Shown one piece after another: positions 30,552 to 38,970 of a stretch of DNA of 64,000 nt (position 1 is the stretch's first letter; each line of letters begins with the position of its first letter). The stretch covers positions 18,013 to 82,012 of the forward strand of contig NZ_FOYM01000017.1 in NCBI RefSeq assembly GCF_900115975.1, given 5' to 3'. Below the pieces are notes generated by a model. The model searched no databases and had not been told where the DNA came from. It saw only the letters and a list, made by a program, of their open reading frames with translations. The position numbers and the translations under genes are program-made. The DNA is from Desulfoscipio geothermicus DSM 3669. Lineage in GTDB: Bacteria; Bacillota; Desulfotomaculia; Desulfotomaculales; Desulfallaceae.

Positions 30552-31460
30552 CTATTGTTGCAGTGCCCTTTTCATTTCCCGCAACCCCTCCCGCACGCCG
30601 GTCAAAGGAGTTGTCACCCGGGCCCGTACCTTGTCAACTTTAAGCCCCGCGGCCAGGGGTCGAGGGGCTTTTTGACCCAACTCCGCCGTGGTAACGGGCA
30701 CAATCAGGTTTTGATCAAGATCGAAAATTTGAGCCGCCTCCAGGGCAAATTGATAGCGATCTAGCAAATCAGGGCCGGCCACGTGGTAGATACCCTCTTC
30801 CCCCAGCTCAACCAGCTCTTTAACCACCCGGCATAAATTGGGGGCATAAGTGGGAGTGCCCACCTGGTCCCGGGGAACTTTCACCACCGCGCCCTGTTTA
30901 ACGCGCCTGATTAAGCCCAATACAAAATTCTTCCCCTGCTGTTCGGGACCGTAGACCACCGTGGTGCGAATAATGAGCCAGGGGCTGCGGGATTGCTGAA
31001 CCCGCCGTTCCACGGCATATTTGGCCCTGCCGTACACGGATATGGGGTTGGGTGGTTCATCTTCACCATAAGGGCCCGCCGCCCCGTCAAAAACATAGTC
31101 CGTGCTGAAATACACGATTTTGGCCCCGACCCCGGCGGCGGCCTCTAAAACATAACCAACCCCTTCGACGTTCACTTGATAACAGAGCCCCGGGTTTTCT
31201 TCGCATGCTTCCACGTTGGGCATGGCTGCGGGAATAAACACCACACCGGGAACCAGTTCCTCCATTAATTGACGGACCTGGTTCCGCTCCGTCATGTCCA
31301 GTTTGATCAAACCTTTTTGCGGGCAGGAAAAAAATGTGCCGGTAACCTGGTGATCACCTTTCAATGCTTCGTACAAACAACTGCCGATCAATCCGGAAGT
31401 ACCGATAATTAACATGGAGCCAGGCACCGCAACATTTCGACATAATTCAATACCAGGCAT
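30552..31460 (-). CDS. RmlD/AscF-like SDR reductase
   Basis: Short-chain dehydrogenase with [14 protein letters not shown](P)-binding loop, [25 protein letters not shown], catalytic [10 protein letters not shown]...[12 protein letters not shown] (Tyr-x3-Lys), and the RmlD-type ending. It probably reduces a 4-keto sugar as the last pathway step. Start: the ATG at 31460 has AGGAAGG upstream and adds ~15 residues; most homologs would begin at the ATG at 31415, which lacks an SD. The extra codons are encoded by a copy of a GCACCGCAACAT repeat. Confidence 0.8.
   Translation of the reverse strand: MPGIELCRNVAVPGSMLIIGTSGLIGSCLYEALKGDHQVTGTFFSCPQKGLIKLDMTERNQVRQLMEELVPGVVFIPAAMPNVEACEENPGLCYQVNVEGVGYVLEAAAGVGAKIVYFSTDYVFDGAAGPYGEDEPPNPISVYGRAKYAVERRVQQSRSPWLIIRTTVVYGPEQQGKNFVLGLIRRVKQGAVVKVPRDQVGTPTYAPNLCRVVKELVELGEEGIYHVAGPDLLDRYQFALEAAQIFDLDQNLIVPVTTAELGQKAPRPLAAGLKVDKVRARVTTPLTGVREGLREMKRALQQ
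31419..31439 (-). repeat. GCCAGGCACCGCAACAT repeat, copy 1
   Basis: GCCAGGCACCGCAACATTTCG here matches 20 of 21 bases at 31485-31505; both copies are followed at differing distance by ACATAATT. This copy lies within the 5' end of the reductase gene. Confidence 0.8.
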
Positions 31461-31480
31461 CAATTAATGCACCTTCCTGT

Positions 31481-31550
31481 CAGTGCCAGGCACCGCAACA
31501 TCTCGCTACTTTTCAACATAATTTTACGAAGTTTGTCGGTGCCTGCACTG
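31481..31550. repeat. 70-bp foldback with CAGTGC(C)AGGCACCG arms
   Basis: CAGTGCCAGGCACCG (31481-31495) pairs with CGGTGCCTGCACTG (31537-31550) with one bulged base, around a 41-base AT-rich loop. Eight Ts follow on the plus strand. It contains copy 2 of the GCCAGGCACCGCAACAT repeat. Part of a family of short intergenic foldbacks in this window. Confidence 0.75.
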
Positions 31551-31588
31551 CGTTTTTTTTCCGACGGCAGACGACGGACGACCGGCGA

Positions 31589-32365
31589 CTAATACACCTT
31601 CCACGGGGAATTGCCGCTGTACCACATTTTATTCAGTTCCTGGTAATCTTTATAAGTGTCCATGCACTTCCAAAAACCTTCGTGCACGTATACGGCAAGT
31701 TCCCGCATGCTGACCAACTGTTCAAAGACTTCCTTTTCCAGGATGCAATTTTCATCCATGTAGTCAAAAATTTTCCTGCTGAAGACACAAAAGCCACCGT
31801 TAATAAAATTGTCGAGCAAAGGTTTTTCCTTGAATTCAGTGATAACGCCTTTCGGGTCAACGGCAATTTCCCCGTACTTGGAACGCGGCCTGATACCCGT
31901 GATCACCCCAATCTTATCCTTGCGCAGGAAAAACTTTTCCAGTTCATGGAGATTTACGTTGGAAAGGCCGTCGCCGTAGGTTAAGAAGAAATAATCCCCG
32001 TCTATATACTTTTCAATTTTTTTGACCCGGCCGCCCGTATTGGTTTCCTGGCCGGTGTCGGCAAAAGTAATGTCCCAGTCTTCAACCTCGACCATATCCT
32101 GCATGAACGATTTAATGCCGTACTTTAAATTCAGCTGCAGGTCCCAGCGGTAAAACTTATAATTAATAAAGTAATCCTTGATCAGTTCGCCTTTATAACC
32201 CAGGCACAGGATAAAGTCGCTATACCCGTAATGGGCGTAATGTTTCATGATATGCCACAGGATTGGAAAATTGCCCACTTTAACAAGCGGCTTGGGCTTG
32301 TTTTCAGTCTCTTCCCGCAGGCGCGTACCTTTTCCGCCGCAAAGAATAACCACTTTAGGCTTCAC
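31589..32365 (-). CDS. rfbF: Glucose-1-phosphate cytidylyltransferase
   Basis: 258 residues, makes CDP-glucose from CTP and glucose-1-phosphate. Nucleotidyltransferase signature VVILCGGKGTRLREETENKPKPLVKVGNFPILWHIMKHYAHYG; RfbF-specific WDITFADTGQETNTGGRVKKI and FFLTYGDGLSNVNL; GGFCVFSRKIFDYM near the C-terminus. Full length for the family. First enzyme of the CDP-dideoxyhexose branch with rfbG-like and rfbH genes in the same strand. Confidence 0.93.
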   Translation of the reverse strand: MKPKVVILCGGKGTRLREETENKPKPLVKVGNFPILWHIMKHYAHYGYSDFILCLGYKGELIKDYFINYKFYRWDLQLNLKYGIKSFMQDMVEVEDWDITFADTGQETNTGGRVKKIEKYIDGDYFFLTYGDGLSNVNLHELEKFFLRKDKIGVITGIRPRSKYGEIAVDPKGVITEFKEKPLLDNFINGGFCVFSRKIFDYMDENCILEKEVFEQLVSMRELAVYVHEGFWKCMDTYKDYQELNKMWYSGNSPWKVY

Positions 32366-32385
32366 CAGTGCTGCCCCTTTCGGAA

Positions 32386-33429
32386 TTAAAGATTTAAGAC
32401 CTCTTGATAATTTGGAAACACTTGATCCGGGTGAAAACCGGCAACTCTCGCGGATTGACGTTCCAAAACCAGCTCTCTCGCTTGCCCGCCGGTTGCCAGC
32501 CGGTCAACCAGCCGGGCTGTTTCCCGAATATCCTTGTCGCGGATCAACCGCCCGGCCTCCCCCAGGACCTCCGCCGCGACCCCGAAATGATACGCGATGA
32601 CGGGCACCTTGAGATACATGGCTTCGATTAGCGACGTACAGGTGCCGTTGTATTCGCTCATGCTTAAAAAGACATGAGACACTTGATAGTACGCCAGTAG
32701 CTGCGCAAAGGAAACCCGCCCGGTAATAAAGACATTCTTAATTTGCAACTCATTTACCAGCGCCAGCAGCTTGCGATAGTAGCCCGGGTTCCCCCGGTAT
32801 TCGCCCACCAGGAACAACCGTGATTTTTGATTAACTCGCTTGTGATAGTAATTAAATACGCTGATAATGTCTTCTTGCTTGTTGTTGGGGCTGATCCGAC
32901 CGGTGAACAGCAAGTTGACGTGATCATCGCGATACAGCTTTAACAGGTGCGGGTCGGGCTCCCGGTCGTAATCCCCGAGGTTGATCAGCGGCGGCAGTAC
33001 CAGCGTGCGTTCAAAACCCAGTTCGTGCAATTCTCGCTCGTGGTATTTGTAGTTGGTAATGACCAGGTCCATATCATTTTTTAAAAATTTTAACTCCTCC
33101 CGGCCCCTCAACTGATGTGTCCTGGACGGGTAGTCGCTGAAATATTCCGGTGGGACGATGCCGTGGTAAACCATTATTTTTTGCCGCGCTTTAAGCCCCG
33201 CCATAAATTGTGCCGCCTCGGAATCCATGAACATATGGTAGATAATTTGATTCCCCGGTTCCTGAAACTCATTAAAATCCAATGATCTTCCGCTAATTTC
33301 CTGCTCCCCGGTCGGGGTATAAATATTGGAAACAACGTCCGTATTTTTCAACCTCTCCTGCAGATATAAGACGGTATGGCTGATCGCATCCCCGTATTTC
33401 AATAACGGGGTGATTTGATCTATTTGCAT
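32386..33429 (-). CDS. GT4-family glycosyltransferase
   Basis: GT-B enzyme of 347 residues. Donor-site motif VSHVFLSMSEYNGTCTSLIEAMYLKVPVIAYHFGVAAEVLGEAG (E-x7-E-like) and NLLFTGRISPNNKQEDIISVF in the second Rossmann half; VYHGIVPPEYF in the first. The ATG at 33429 has TGGAGG six bases away and is preferred over the ATG at 33447. Probably adds a sugar to the surface polysaccharide; donor unknown. Confidence 0.85.
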   Translation of the reverse strand: MQIDQITPLLKYGDAISHTVLYLQERLKNTDVVSNIYTPTGEQEISGRSLDFNEFQEPGNQIIYHMFMDSEAAQFMAGLKARQKIMVYHGIVPPEYFSDYPSRTHQLRGREELKFLKNDMDLVITNYKYHERELHELGFERTLVLPPLINLGDYDREPDPHLLKLYRDDHVNLLFTGRISPNNKQEDIISVFNYYHKRVNQKSRLFLVGEYRGNPGYYRKLLALVNELQIKNVFITGRVSFAQLLAYYQVSHVFLSMSEYNGTCTSLIEAMYLKVPVIAYHFGVAAEVLGEAGRLIRDKDIRETARLVDRLATGGQARELVLERQSARVAGFHPDQVFPNYQEVLNL

Positions 33430-33455
33430 ATCCAGCCTCCAGGTCATTTTTTATA

Positions 33456-34439
33456 TTATAAAAGATTTAAAAGTCTCTTTTTCGACTCCTCGTAATCAAA
33501 CAGGTGCAACCGGGATTCTGCGTACTCCATTACTTCATCGTAAAAAGCCCGCTCCAACAGCAATTTCCTGGCCAGTTGCGCCGCCTGTTCTATATCGTGA
33601 TACGGCACGCATAAACGCGGAAATAAAATCTTTTGCGTATATAAATTCTGCGGCGCGATACAAGGCATTCGCACTGCGGCGCAGTCAATGGGGAATCTCC
33701 CCCAGGTCAGGCGAAAATCCATATGCACACCCAAACTGGACTTATTTAACTCGACAATGTAATGATCCCAGGAAACGGAGTGGTAACACCTTATGGAGGG
33801 AAGCGGAATATGTTTGCCGAACAGTTCAACGTATTTTTTTTCCTTGGGATCCTGCAAATCTACCGCACCCGGCAGGCCTGTTTTCGACAGGGTTGCTAAA
33901 TTGGCCAACCCGTTGCGGGACCAGTAGGAACCCATAAAACTCCCGAGATGGATTTCCTCCTCTTTTTGCACCGGGGGGCAAAGCTTTTCCCGCACTCTTT
34001 TTAAAGGAAACGGAAGGCCGATAAAACCAACCGGTTTGCGGGTTATAGCTTGAAAGAAGGGAACAGTTTCCGCGTTGGGAACCGCCACCGCATCCGCCAT
34101 GTTCAGCAGTTTTACCAGCCTGACCTGCGCGTCCCGCGGGGTAAAAGAAGTGAAATGTTCCAGCTCGGGCTCGGGATAAACGATTAATTTGGCCTTGGAA
34201 CGCTGCTTGATTTTTATGGCCGGCTCAATTAAACCGTCCCGGACCAGAACCATCACCACGTCAAAGTTATTGAAAAATTCATAACCCACCCCGTACCTTC
34301 CCTGTTCAAAACCGGTGCCGCTGTAATGGATTCCCTCCATGACAGTGGCCCAAATGTGCAGGTTGTTGATTTCCAGGGTGCTCACCATTCCGTCCACGTA
34401 AGGATTGAAAGGATAGCACGTGACAATGCAAAACTTCAA
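33456..34439 (-). CDS. Unrecognised GT-like paralog 1 (MKFC family)
   Basis: 327 residues. One of three tandem paralogs, each starting with TTG as MKFC and a GAGGTGAAC SD. Shared blocks: WATVM-G-HY-G, FD(V/L)VMV-(L/V)R--L-E--IKIK-RS-A--(V/I)V, LNMADAVAV, VG(F/V)(I/V)GLPFPLKRVRE-LCPPV, GRFPIDCAAVRMPC, Q(K/Q)ILFP-LCVPY-D, and a C-terminal Y-E(V)M-YAESRL--F. The last third resembles the donor domain of GT-B glycosyltransferases, but I cannot name the family. Confidence 0.75.
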   Translation of the reverse strand: MKFCIVTCYPFNPYVDGMVSTLEINNLHIWATVMEGIHYSGTGFEQGRYGVGYEFFNNFDVVMVLVRDGLIEPAIKIKQRSKAKLIVYPEPELEHFTSFTPRDAQVRLVKLLNMADAVAVPNAETVPFFQAITRKPVGFIGLPFPLKRVREKLCPPVQKEEEIHLGSFMGSYWSRNGLANLATLSKTGLPGAVDLQDPKEKKYVELFGKHIPLPSIRCYHSVSWDHYIVELNKSSLGVHMDFRLTWGRFPIDCAAVRMPCIAPQNLYTQKILFPRLCVPYHDIEQAAQLARKLLLERAFYDEVMEYAESRLHLFDYEESKKRLLNLL

Positions 34440-34562
34440 CAGGGTTCACCTCGCAAATTTTCCGCAACCGCTTGCCGGTATCAGTCGCCGGTTTTAAGGT
34501 GCCAGTATTGCGCCGGTTGGATTTTATTCTTGCTGTAAAAACAGCGCAACTGGATAGTAGCG

Positions 34563-35870
34563 TCATCCGGTAACCTTAGCAAGCGTTTCCGCGGCCCGCT
34601 TGCCGCTCAACAGCGATTGGTCGCTCCACAAATAAGCCCACTCCCCGTACCTACCGATGCAATGGACATCTTTTCCCCGCAGGTATTCCAGAACTAAGCC
34701 CCGGTTTTTTTGATAATCCCGGTTGAACAGCACATTGGCGTATTTAATGTTCATACAATCGGCCAGAATGATCCGGTCATGCTGCTGGAGAATACCCGTT
34801 TCCACCAGGCTTTCAATGGTTTTTTCCAGAATGCCGGATATGGACAGCTTTAGGGGCTTATAGGGAGAATGGTAAATCTCCGCCTGGATTCCGGTACAGC
34901 CCGGGGGAGCGTTGGCCGCGGACAAACTGCTGGTAAAATGCACCCGGGCCGGGAGCAGCCGCTCATCGTAAATGTAAAACCAGTGACAGTCGCCGGCCAG
35001 GTCCCCCCTGCCGATACCCAGATTTACCAGCACCACGCTGGTATGGGCGAGCCTGGCGGCAGCCTCCCGCACTTCCCGGGGGCAATCCTTGATGCAGCGG
35101 GCAAGCTCGGGCAGCGGTATTGACGAAACCAGCCTGTCGTAGTAACGTTCAAAACCGTTTTTAAAAACCAGCCGCTTATGACTCAAATCAACTTCGACAA
35201 CTTCAAACCCGTGATAAACTTCGGCCTCCGTCGCCAGGGACCGTAAAAAAGATTGGTAGCCGCCCTGGTCGGGGTACCGGAAACTTTTAATGTAGTAGAC
35301 GTTGCGAAACCGGCCGGATAAGGCGCCCCGCAGCACTTCATCCAGGCCGGGCCGGTAAATGCGCCGTCCAATCCAATCGGTGGTCAAAAGTTCTGGTTCT
35401 ACGGTCCAATATTTTCGGGTATAAGCACCGTAAAAGTGCCTGGTTAAAGCCCGGCCAAACCGGGCCACCAGCCAATCATGGTAATTTTGCCCGCCTTCTC
35501 CGGCCGGCTGCCCGCCGGCTTGCTCCGCCCGGATGAAATCCAAAAGGCACTGCACCACCAGTTCCGCGGGCAGCCCTTTCAAATTGGACTCCACAGGATG
35601 CCTCACCCAGTGGGATTGAAAATAATTCAATACCAGCGGGGCAAACTCACCGTACCTGCCGGCGACACTTTCGGCAAACAGTCGCCGGACATGGTCATCC
35701 CGGGTGAAAGAAATATGAATACCCTCGTCAAAAGTAAACCCTTCCACCGTATGGGAACGGCAGCGCCCGCCCCAGGTTTGTTTTTTTTCGTAAATGTCCG
35801 TTGCATGGTTGAAATGGTAAGAAAAGCTCAAGCCCGCTATGCCGGCGCCCAGCGTGACTACCCCGCGCAT
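34563..35870 (-). CDS. FAD-dependent amine-oxidase/UGM-like oxidoreductase
   Basis: 435 residues from the ATG at 35870 (SD AAAAGGAGGGGG). N-terminal FAD fold VVTLGAGIAGLSFSYHF (GxGxxG), then WGGRCRSHTVEGFTFDEGIHISF, RHFYGAYTRKYWTVEPELLTTDWIGRRIY, and a C-terminal FAD segment IKYANVLFNRDYQKNRGLVLEYLRGKDVHCIGRYGEWAYLWSDQSLLSG. This is like UDP-galactopyranose-mutase or protoporphyrinogen-oxidase-like proteins in surface-polysaccharide loci. It lies between MKFC paralogs 1 and 2. Probably modifies or isomerises a sugar nucleotide. Confidence 0.75.
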   Translation of the reverse strand: MRGVVTLGAGIAGLSFSYHFNHATDIYEKKQTWGGRCRSHTVEGFTFDEGIHISFTRDDHVRRLFAESVAGRYGEFAPLVLNYFQSHWVRHPVESNLKGLPAELVVQCLLDFIRAEQAGGQPAGEGGQNYHDWLVARFGRALTRHFYGAYTRKYWTVEPELLTTDWIGRRIYRPGLDEVLRGALSGRFRNVYYIKSFRYPDQGGYQSFLRSLATEAEVYHGFEVVEVDLSHKRLVFKNGFERYYDRLVSSIPLPELARCIKDCPREVREAAARLAHTSVVLVNLGIGRGDLAGDCHWFYIYDERLLPARVHFTSSLSAANAPPGCTGIQAEIYHSPYKPLKLSISGILEKTIESLVETGILQQHDRIILADCMNIKYANVLFNRDYQKNRGLVLEYLRGKDVHCIGRYGEWAYLWSDQSLLSGKRAAETLAKVTG

Positions 35871-35895
35871 CCCGTCCCCCTCCTTTTCCCTCCGG

Positions 35896-36912
35896 TTAGC
35901 CCAGTAAATTAAGCAATCTTTGCTTCGTTGCCGCTTCGGCAAAAAAGGACAGCCTGGACTCGGCATAGTCCATTACTTCTTCGTAAAAACTGCGGCTTTT
36001 CAACAGCCTTTTGGCCAGTCCGGCCGCTCCCTCAACGTCCTGGTATGGCACGCATAAATCAGGGAAAAGGATTTGCTGGGCGTAAAAACCCGGCGTGGAA
36101 ATGCAGGGCATTCTGACCGCGGCGCAGTCAATGGGGAATCTTCCCCAGGTTTGACGAAAGTCCAGGTGAATCCCCAACATGGAATAATTGACCTGGGAGA
36201 TATATTCCTCCCATAGCCTGACCCGGTTATCCGAACTGAACGGATTGTAACTGGTCACCCTGAAGTGAATAGGAGGAATGGGCATGAATTTTCTCATGAT
36301 CCTGAGATAATAAAGTTCCTCCGGATCCTGCATATCCGCGGCCCCGGGCACCCCGATTTCCGTGAGAGCCGCCAAATTAACCAGCCCGTTGCGGCTGACC
36401 AATTTCCCCAGCGCGCTGCCCAGGTCGATGATTATCTTTTTGTCCACCGGCGGGCATAACTCTTCCCGCACTCTTTTTAAAGGGAAGGGCAGGCCCACCA
36501 CGCCAACCGGTTTTGGGGTCAATCTTTTGATCACGGGGATATGATTTTCGTGATGAACCGCCACCGCGTCGGCCATATTCAGCAACCGGACAAACCTTAC
36601 CTGTAGTTCCCGGTCCAAAAATGTTGTAAAATGCTCCAGTTCCGCATCAAAAAACACCACCACCCGGGCCGTGGACCGCTCCTTGATTTTTATGCCCACT
36701 TCAATGAGTTCTGAGCGCAGCGCCACCATAACCAGGTCGAACTCGCTGAAAAAATCGTAGGGCAGTCCGTAATATCCCAGGTCAAAAGAGACGCCGTTAT
36801 AGTGGGTTCCCCCCATGATGGTGGCCCACTGGGAGATCTGGTTCACTTCATGGGTAAAGATTTCCCCGTCCAATTCACTGGGGGGAAGCAAACTGATCAG
36901 GCAAAACTTCAA
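35896..36912 (-). CDS. Unrecognised GT-like paralog 2 (MKFC family)
   Basis: 338 residues, TTG start after GAGGTGAAC. Same architecture as paralogs 1 and 3: MKFCLISLLPPSE, WATIMGGTHYNGVSFDLGYY, FDLVMVALRSELIEVGIKIKERS, LNMADAVAVHHENHIPV, GLPFPLKRVREELCPPV, QTWGRFPIDCAAVRMPC, YAQQILFPDLCVPYQD and EVMDYAESRLSFF. It has an insertion of ~10 residues before the WEEYISQVNYSMLG segment. Closest to paralog 1 in the GRFPID region. Confidence 0.75.
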   Translation of the reverse strand: MKFCLISLLPPSELDGEIFTHEVNQISQWATIMGGTHYNGVSFDLGYYGLPYDFFSEFDLVMVALRSELIEVGIKIKERSTARVVVFFDAELEHFTTFLDRELQVRFVRLLNMADAVAVHHENHIPVIKRLTPKPVGVVGLPFPLKRVREELCPPVDKKIIIDLGSALGKLVSRNGLVNLAALTEIGVPGAADMQDPEELYYLRIMRKFMPIPPIHFRVTSYNPFSSDNRVRLWEEYISQVNYSMLGIHLDFRQTWGRFPIDCAAVRMPCISTPGFYAQQILFPDLCVPYQDVEGAAGLAKRLLKSRSFYEEVMDYAESRLSFFAEAATKQRLLNLLG

Positions 36913-36944
36913 AACGGTTCACCTCAATTAGCTGTCCTGAAAAT

Positions 36945-36976
36945 AGTCGTCGGTCGTCGGTGGTCAGTAGTCGGCG
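36945..36976. repeat. GTCGGT/GTCGTC simple repeat
   Basis: AGTCGTCGGTCGTCGG continuing as TGGTCAGTAGTCGGCG between MKFC paralogs 2 and 3. Similar tracts lie at 31563-31590 (complement) and 41085-41120. Confidence 0.7.
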
Positions 36977-36980
36977 AATA

Positions 36981-37967
36981 TCAGCCCAGCAAATTCAATA
37001 ATCTTTCCATGGTCCTCTCAGGGGTGAAGAATTCCAACCGCGATTCGGCGTAGGCAACCGTTTCTTCGTAGAAACCGGGCTCCGAAACCAGCCTGTGCAC
37101 CAAATTTCTGGCTCCGTCGATATCGTAGTAGGGCACGCACAAACCGGGAAACAGTATTTTTTGCGTAAGCAGGGTGGGAGGAGCCACACAGGGCATGCGG
37201 ACGCCGGCACAATCCACCGGAAATCTGCCCCAGGTGTTTCTGTAATCTAGGTGGAGGCCCAGCAGCGACTTGTTGGCTTCGGTAATATAATCCTGCCAGC
37301 CGAAGGCTTCGCGAAAGCGAATGGGCGGGATGGGCAGGTAAGCCCTCATTGACGCCACATATTCTTTTTCCACCGGGTGCCAGGCATCCACCGTGCCGGG
37401 CAAGCCGATTTCGGCAAGCGCCACCACGTTGACCAGCCCGTTCCTGTTCCGCTGCCAGTGAGCGCCCATGATGCTCCCCAGCTCAATTTCCTCCCGTTTT
37501 TGCACCGGCGGGCATATCTTGCGCACCCGCTCCAACGGAAACGGTAGGCCCACCAGGTCCACCGGTTTGGTAGTCAATAACTTTACGAAAGGAATGCTTT
37601 CATTATGAAGCACAGCCACGGCATCGGCGATATTTAACAGCTCCACCATTTTGGCCTGCTTGTCGCGCGGCATGCCGCTGGTGAAGGCCTCCATCTCCGC
37701 GCCTAAAAATACCACCACCCTGGTGGTTGACAGCTTTTTGATCTTAAGGCCTATTTCAACTAATTCTTCCCTCAGGGCAACCATTACCAGGTCGTATGCA
37801 CTGAAATGATCATAATCCAGGTTGTAATAGCCCATGTCAAAGGCGGGGCCGCAATAGCAGGTTCCCCCCATAACCGTAGCCCAGTATTCCATATGGTTAA
37901 TTTCCAACCTGTATTTTTTGCCGTGCATTTCCCACGGGGGCTCATGACTTACAAAACAAAATTTCAA
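36981..37967 (-). CDS. Unrecognised GT-like paralog 3 (MKFC family)
   Basis: 328 residues, TTG start after GAGGTGAAC. It has YWATVMGGTCYCGPAFDMGYY, LVMVALREELVEIGLKIKKLS, LNIADAVAVLHNESIPF, LVGLPFPLERVRKICPPV, NTWGRFPVDCAGVRMPC, TQKILFPGLCVPYYDIDGA and EETVAYAESRLEFFTPE. Slightly more divergent than paralogs 1 and 2. The three genes probably arose by tandem duplication and may act on successive sugars. Confidence 0.75.
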   Translation of the reverse strand: MKFCFVSHEPPWEMHGKKYRLEINHMEYWATVMGGTCYCGPAFDMGYYNLDYDHFSAYDLVMVALREELVEIGLKIKKLSTTRVVVFLGAEMEAFTSGMPRDKQAKMVELLNIADAVAVLHNESIPFVKLLTTKPVDLVGLPFPLERVRKICPPVQKREEIELGSIMGAHWQRNRNGLVNVVALAEIGLPGTVDAWHPVEKEYVASMRAYLPIPPIRFREAFGWQDYITEANKSLLGLHLDYRNTWGRFPVDCAGVRMPCVAPPTLLTQKILFPGLCVPYYDIDGARNLVHRLVSEPGFYEETVAYAESRLEFFTPERTMERLLNLLG

Positions 37968-37978
37968 CGCCGTTCACC

Positions 37979-38947
37979 TCAAGTAAGCTGCCGGGCATAC
38001 CAGTCTATGGTTTCCAGCAGGGCTTGATCCAACGAATACCTGGGTTTCCAACCAAGAACATGCCTGGCCTTTTCCGTGCTCAGATATTGATGCTTAATTT
38101 CATTGCCGGCTTCGTTTTTAACAACCGGCTCAAGATTGGAATTCATTAATGAAAGGATCTTCCTGACCAGTTCAATGACCGTGATTTGCAATTCAGTGCT
38201 GAAATTGAACGCTTCGCCGTGGATGGGCAATTCATCCATTTTTTGGGCTAAAAACATGTACGCTTCAGCGCCGTCCTTAACATAAAAATAATCCCTGATG
38301 AAAGTTCCATCGCTGCGGATCACCGGCGCGTCCCCCCGCAATGCCGAGCGGATGGTGCCGGGTACCAGCCGGTTAAAATTTAAATCGCCGGGCCCGTAAA
38401 AATTCCCGCACCTGGTAATGCACACCGGCAAACCGTAGGTGTGGTAATAGGCATGGGCGATTAAATCGGAACAGCTTTTGGACACGTCATAGGGGTGCTT
38501 TCCCTGGAGGGGTGTTTCCTCGCTATAGGGCAGGTTTTCCTGGTCGCCGTAAGCTTTATCGCTTGAAGCCACAATAATCCTTTTCACTCCTGTGTTCCGG
38601 CGACATGCCTCCAGGATGTTCCAGGTGCCTCTGATATTGGATTCAAAAGTGGATAACGGGTTTTTATTGGCGATGCCCACTATGGTTTGGGCCGCCAGGT
38701 GAAACACCGTATCGATCTCGTATTCGTTGATCGCCCTTTCCAGGAGGTGGTAATCCTCGACGTTACCGCGCACAACCACCATCTTGCGCTGCAATTCCGC
38801 ATTAAAAAAAATCCTGGACCTGGGCACGTAATCCCGCACCAAACCAACGACATTGGCGCCGCACTCAACCAGCTGTTCGCTTAAATGGCTGCCCAGCAAG
38901 CCGGTGCAGCCGGTGATAAAAACATTCTTATCCTTCCAATAACTCAT
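37979..38947 (-). CDS. CDP-glucose 4,6-dehydratase-like SDR
   Basis: 322 residues. NAD fold [18 protein letters not shown], then [52 protein letters not shown] and [48 protein letters not shown]. This is the extended-SDR dehydratase pattern seen for RfbG/AscB-type enzymes, with Tyr-x3-Lys as YDVSK. The presence of rfbF and rfbH makes CDP-glucose 4,6-dehydratase the best reading; a GDP-mannose-type activity is less likely. Confidence 0.8.
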   Translation of the reverse strand: MSYWKDKNVFITGCTGLLGSHLSEQLVECGANVVGLVRDYVPRSRIFFNAELQRKMVVVRGNVEDYHLLERAINEYEIDTVFHLAAQTIVGIANKNPLSTFESNIRGTWNILEACRRNTGVKRIIVASSDKAYGDQENLPYSEETPLQGKHPYDVSKSCSDLIAHAYYHTYGLPVCITRCGNFYGPGDLNFNRLVPGTIRSALRGDAPVIRSDGTFIRDYFYVKDGAEAYMFLAQKMDELPIHGEAFNFSTELQITVIELVRKILSLMNSNLEPVVKNEAGNEIKHQYLSTEKARHVLGWKPRYSLDQALLETIDWYARQLT

Positions 38948-38970
38948 CTACATCTCACCTTTTTACTTGA

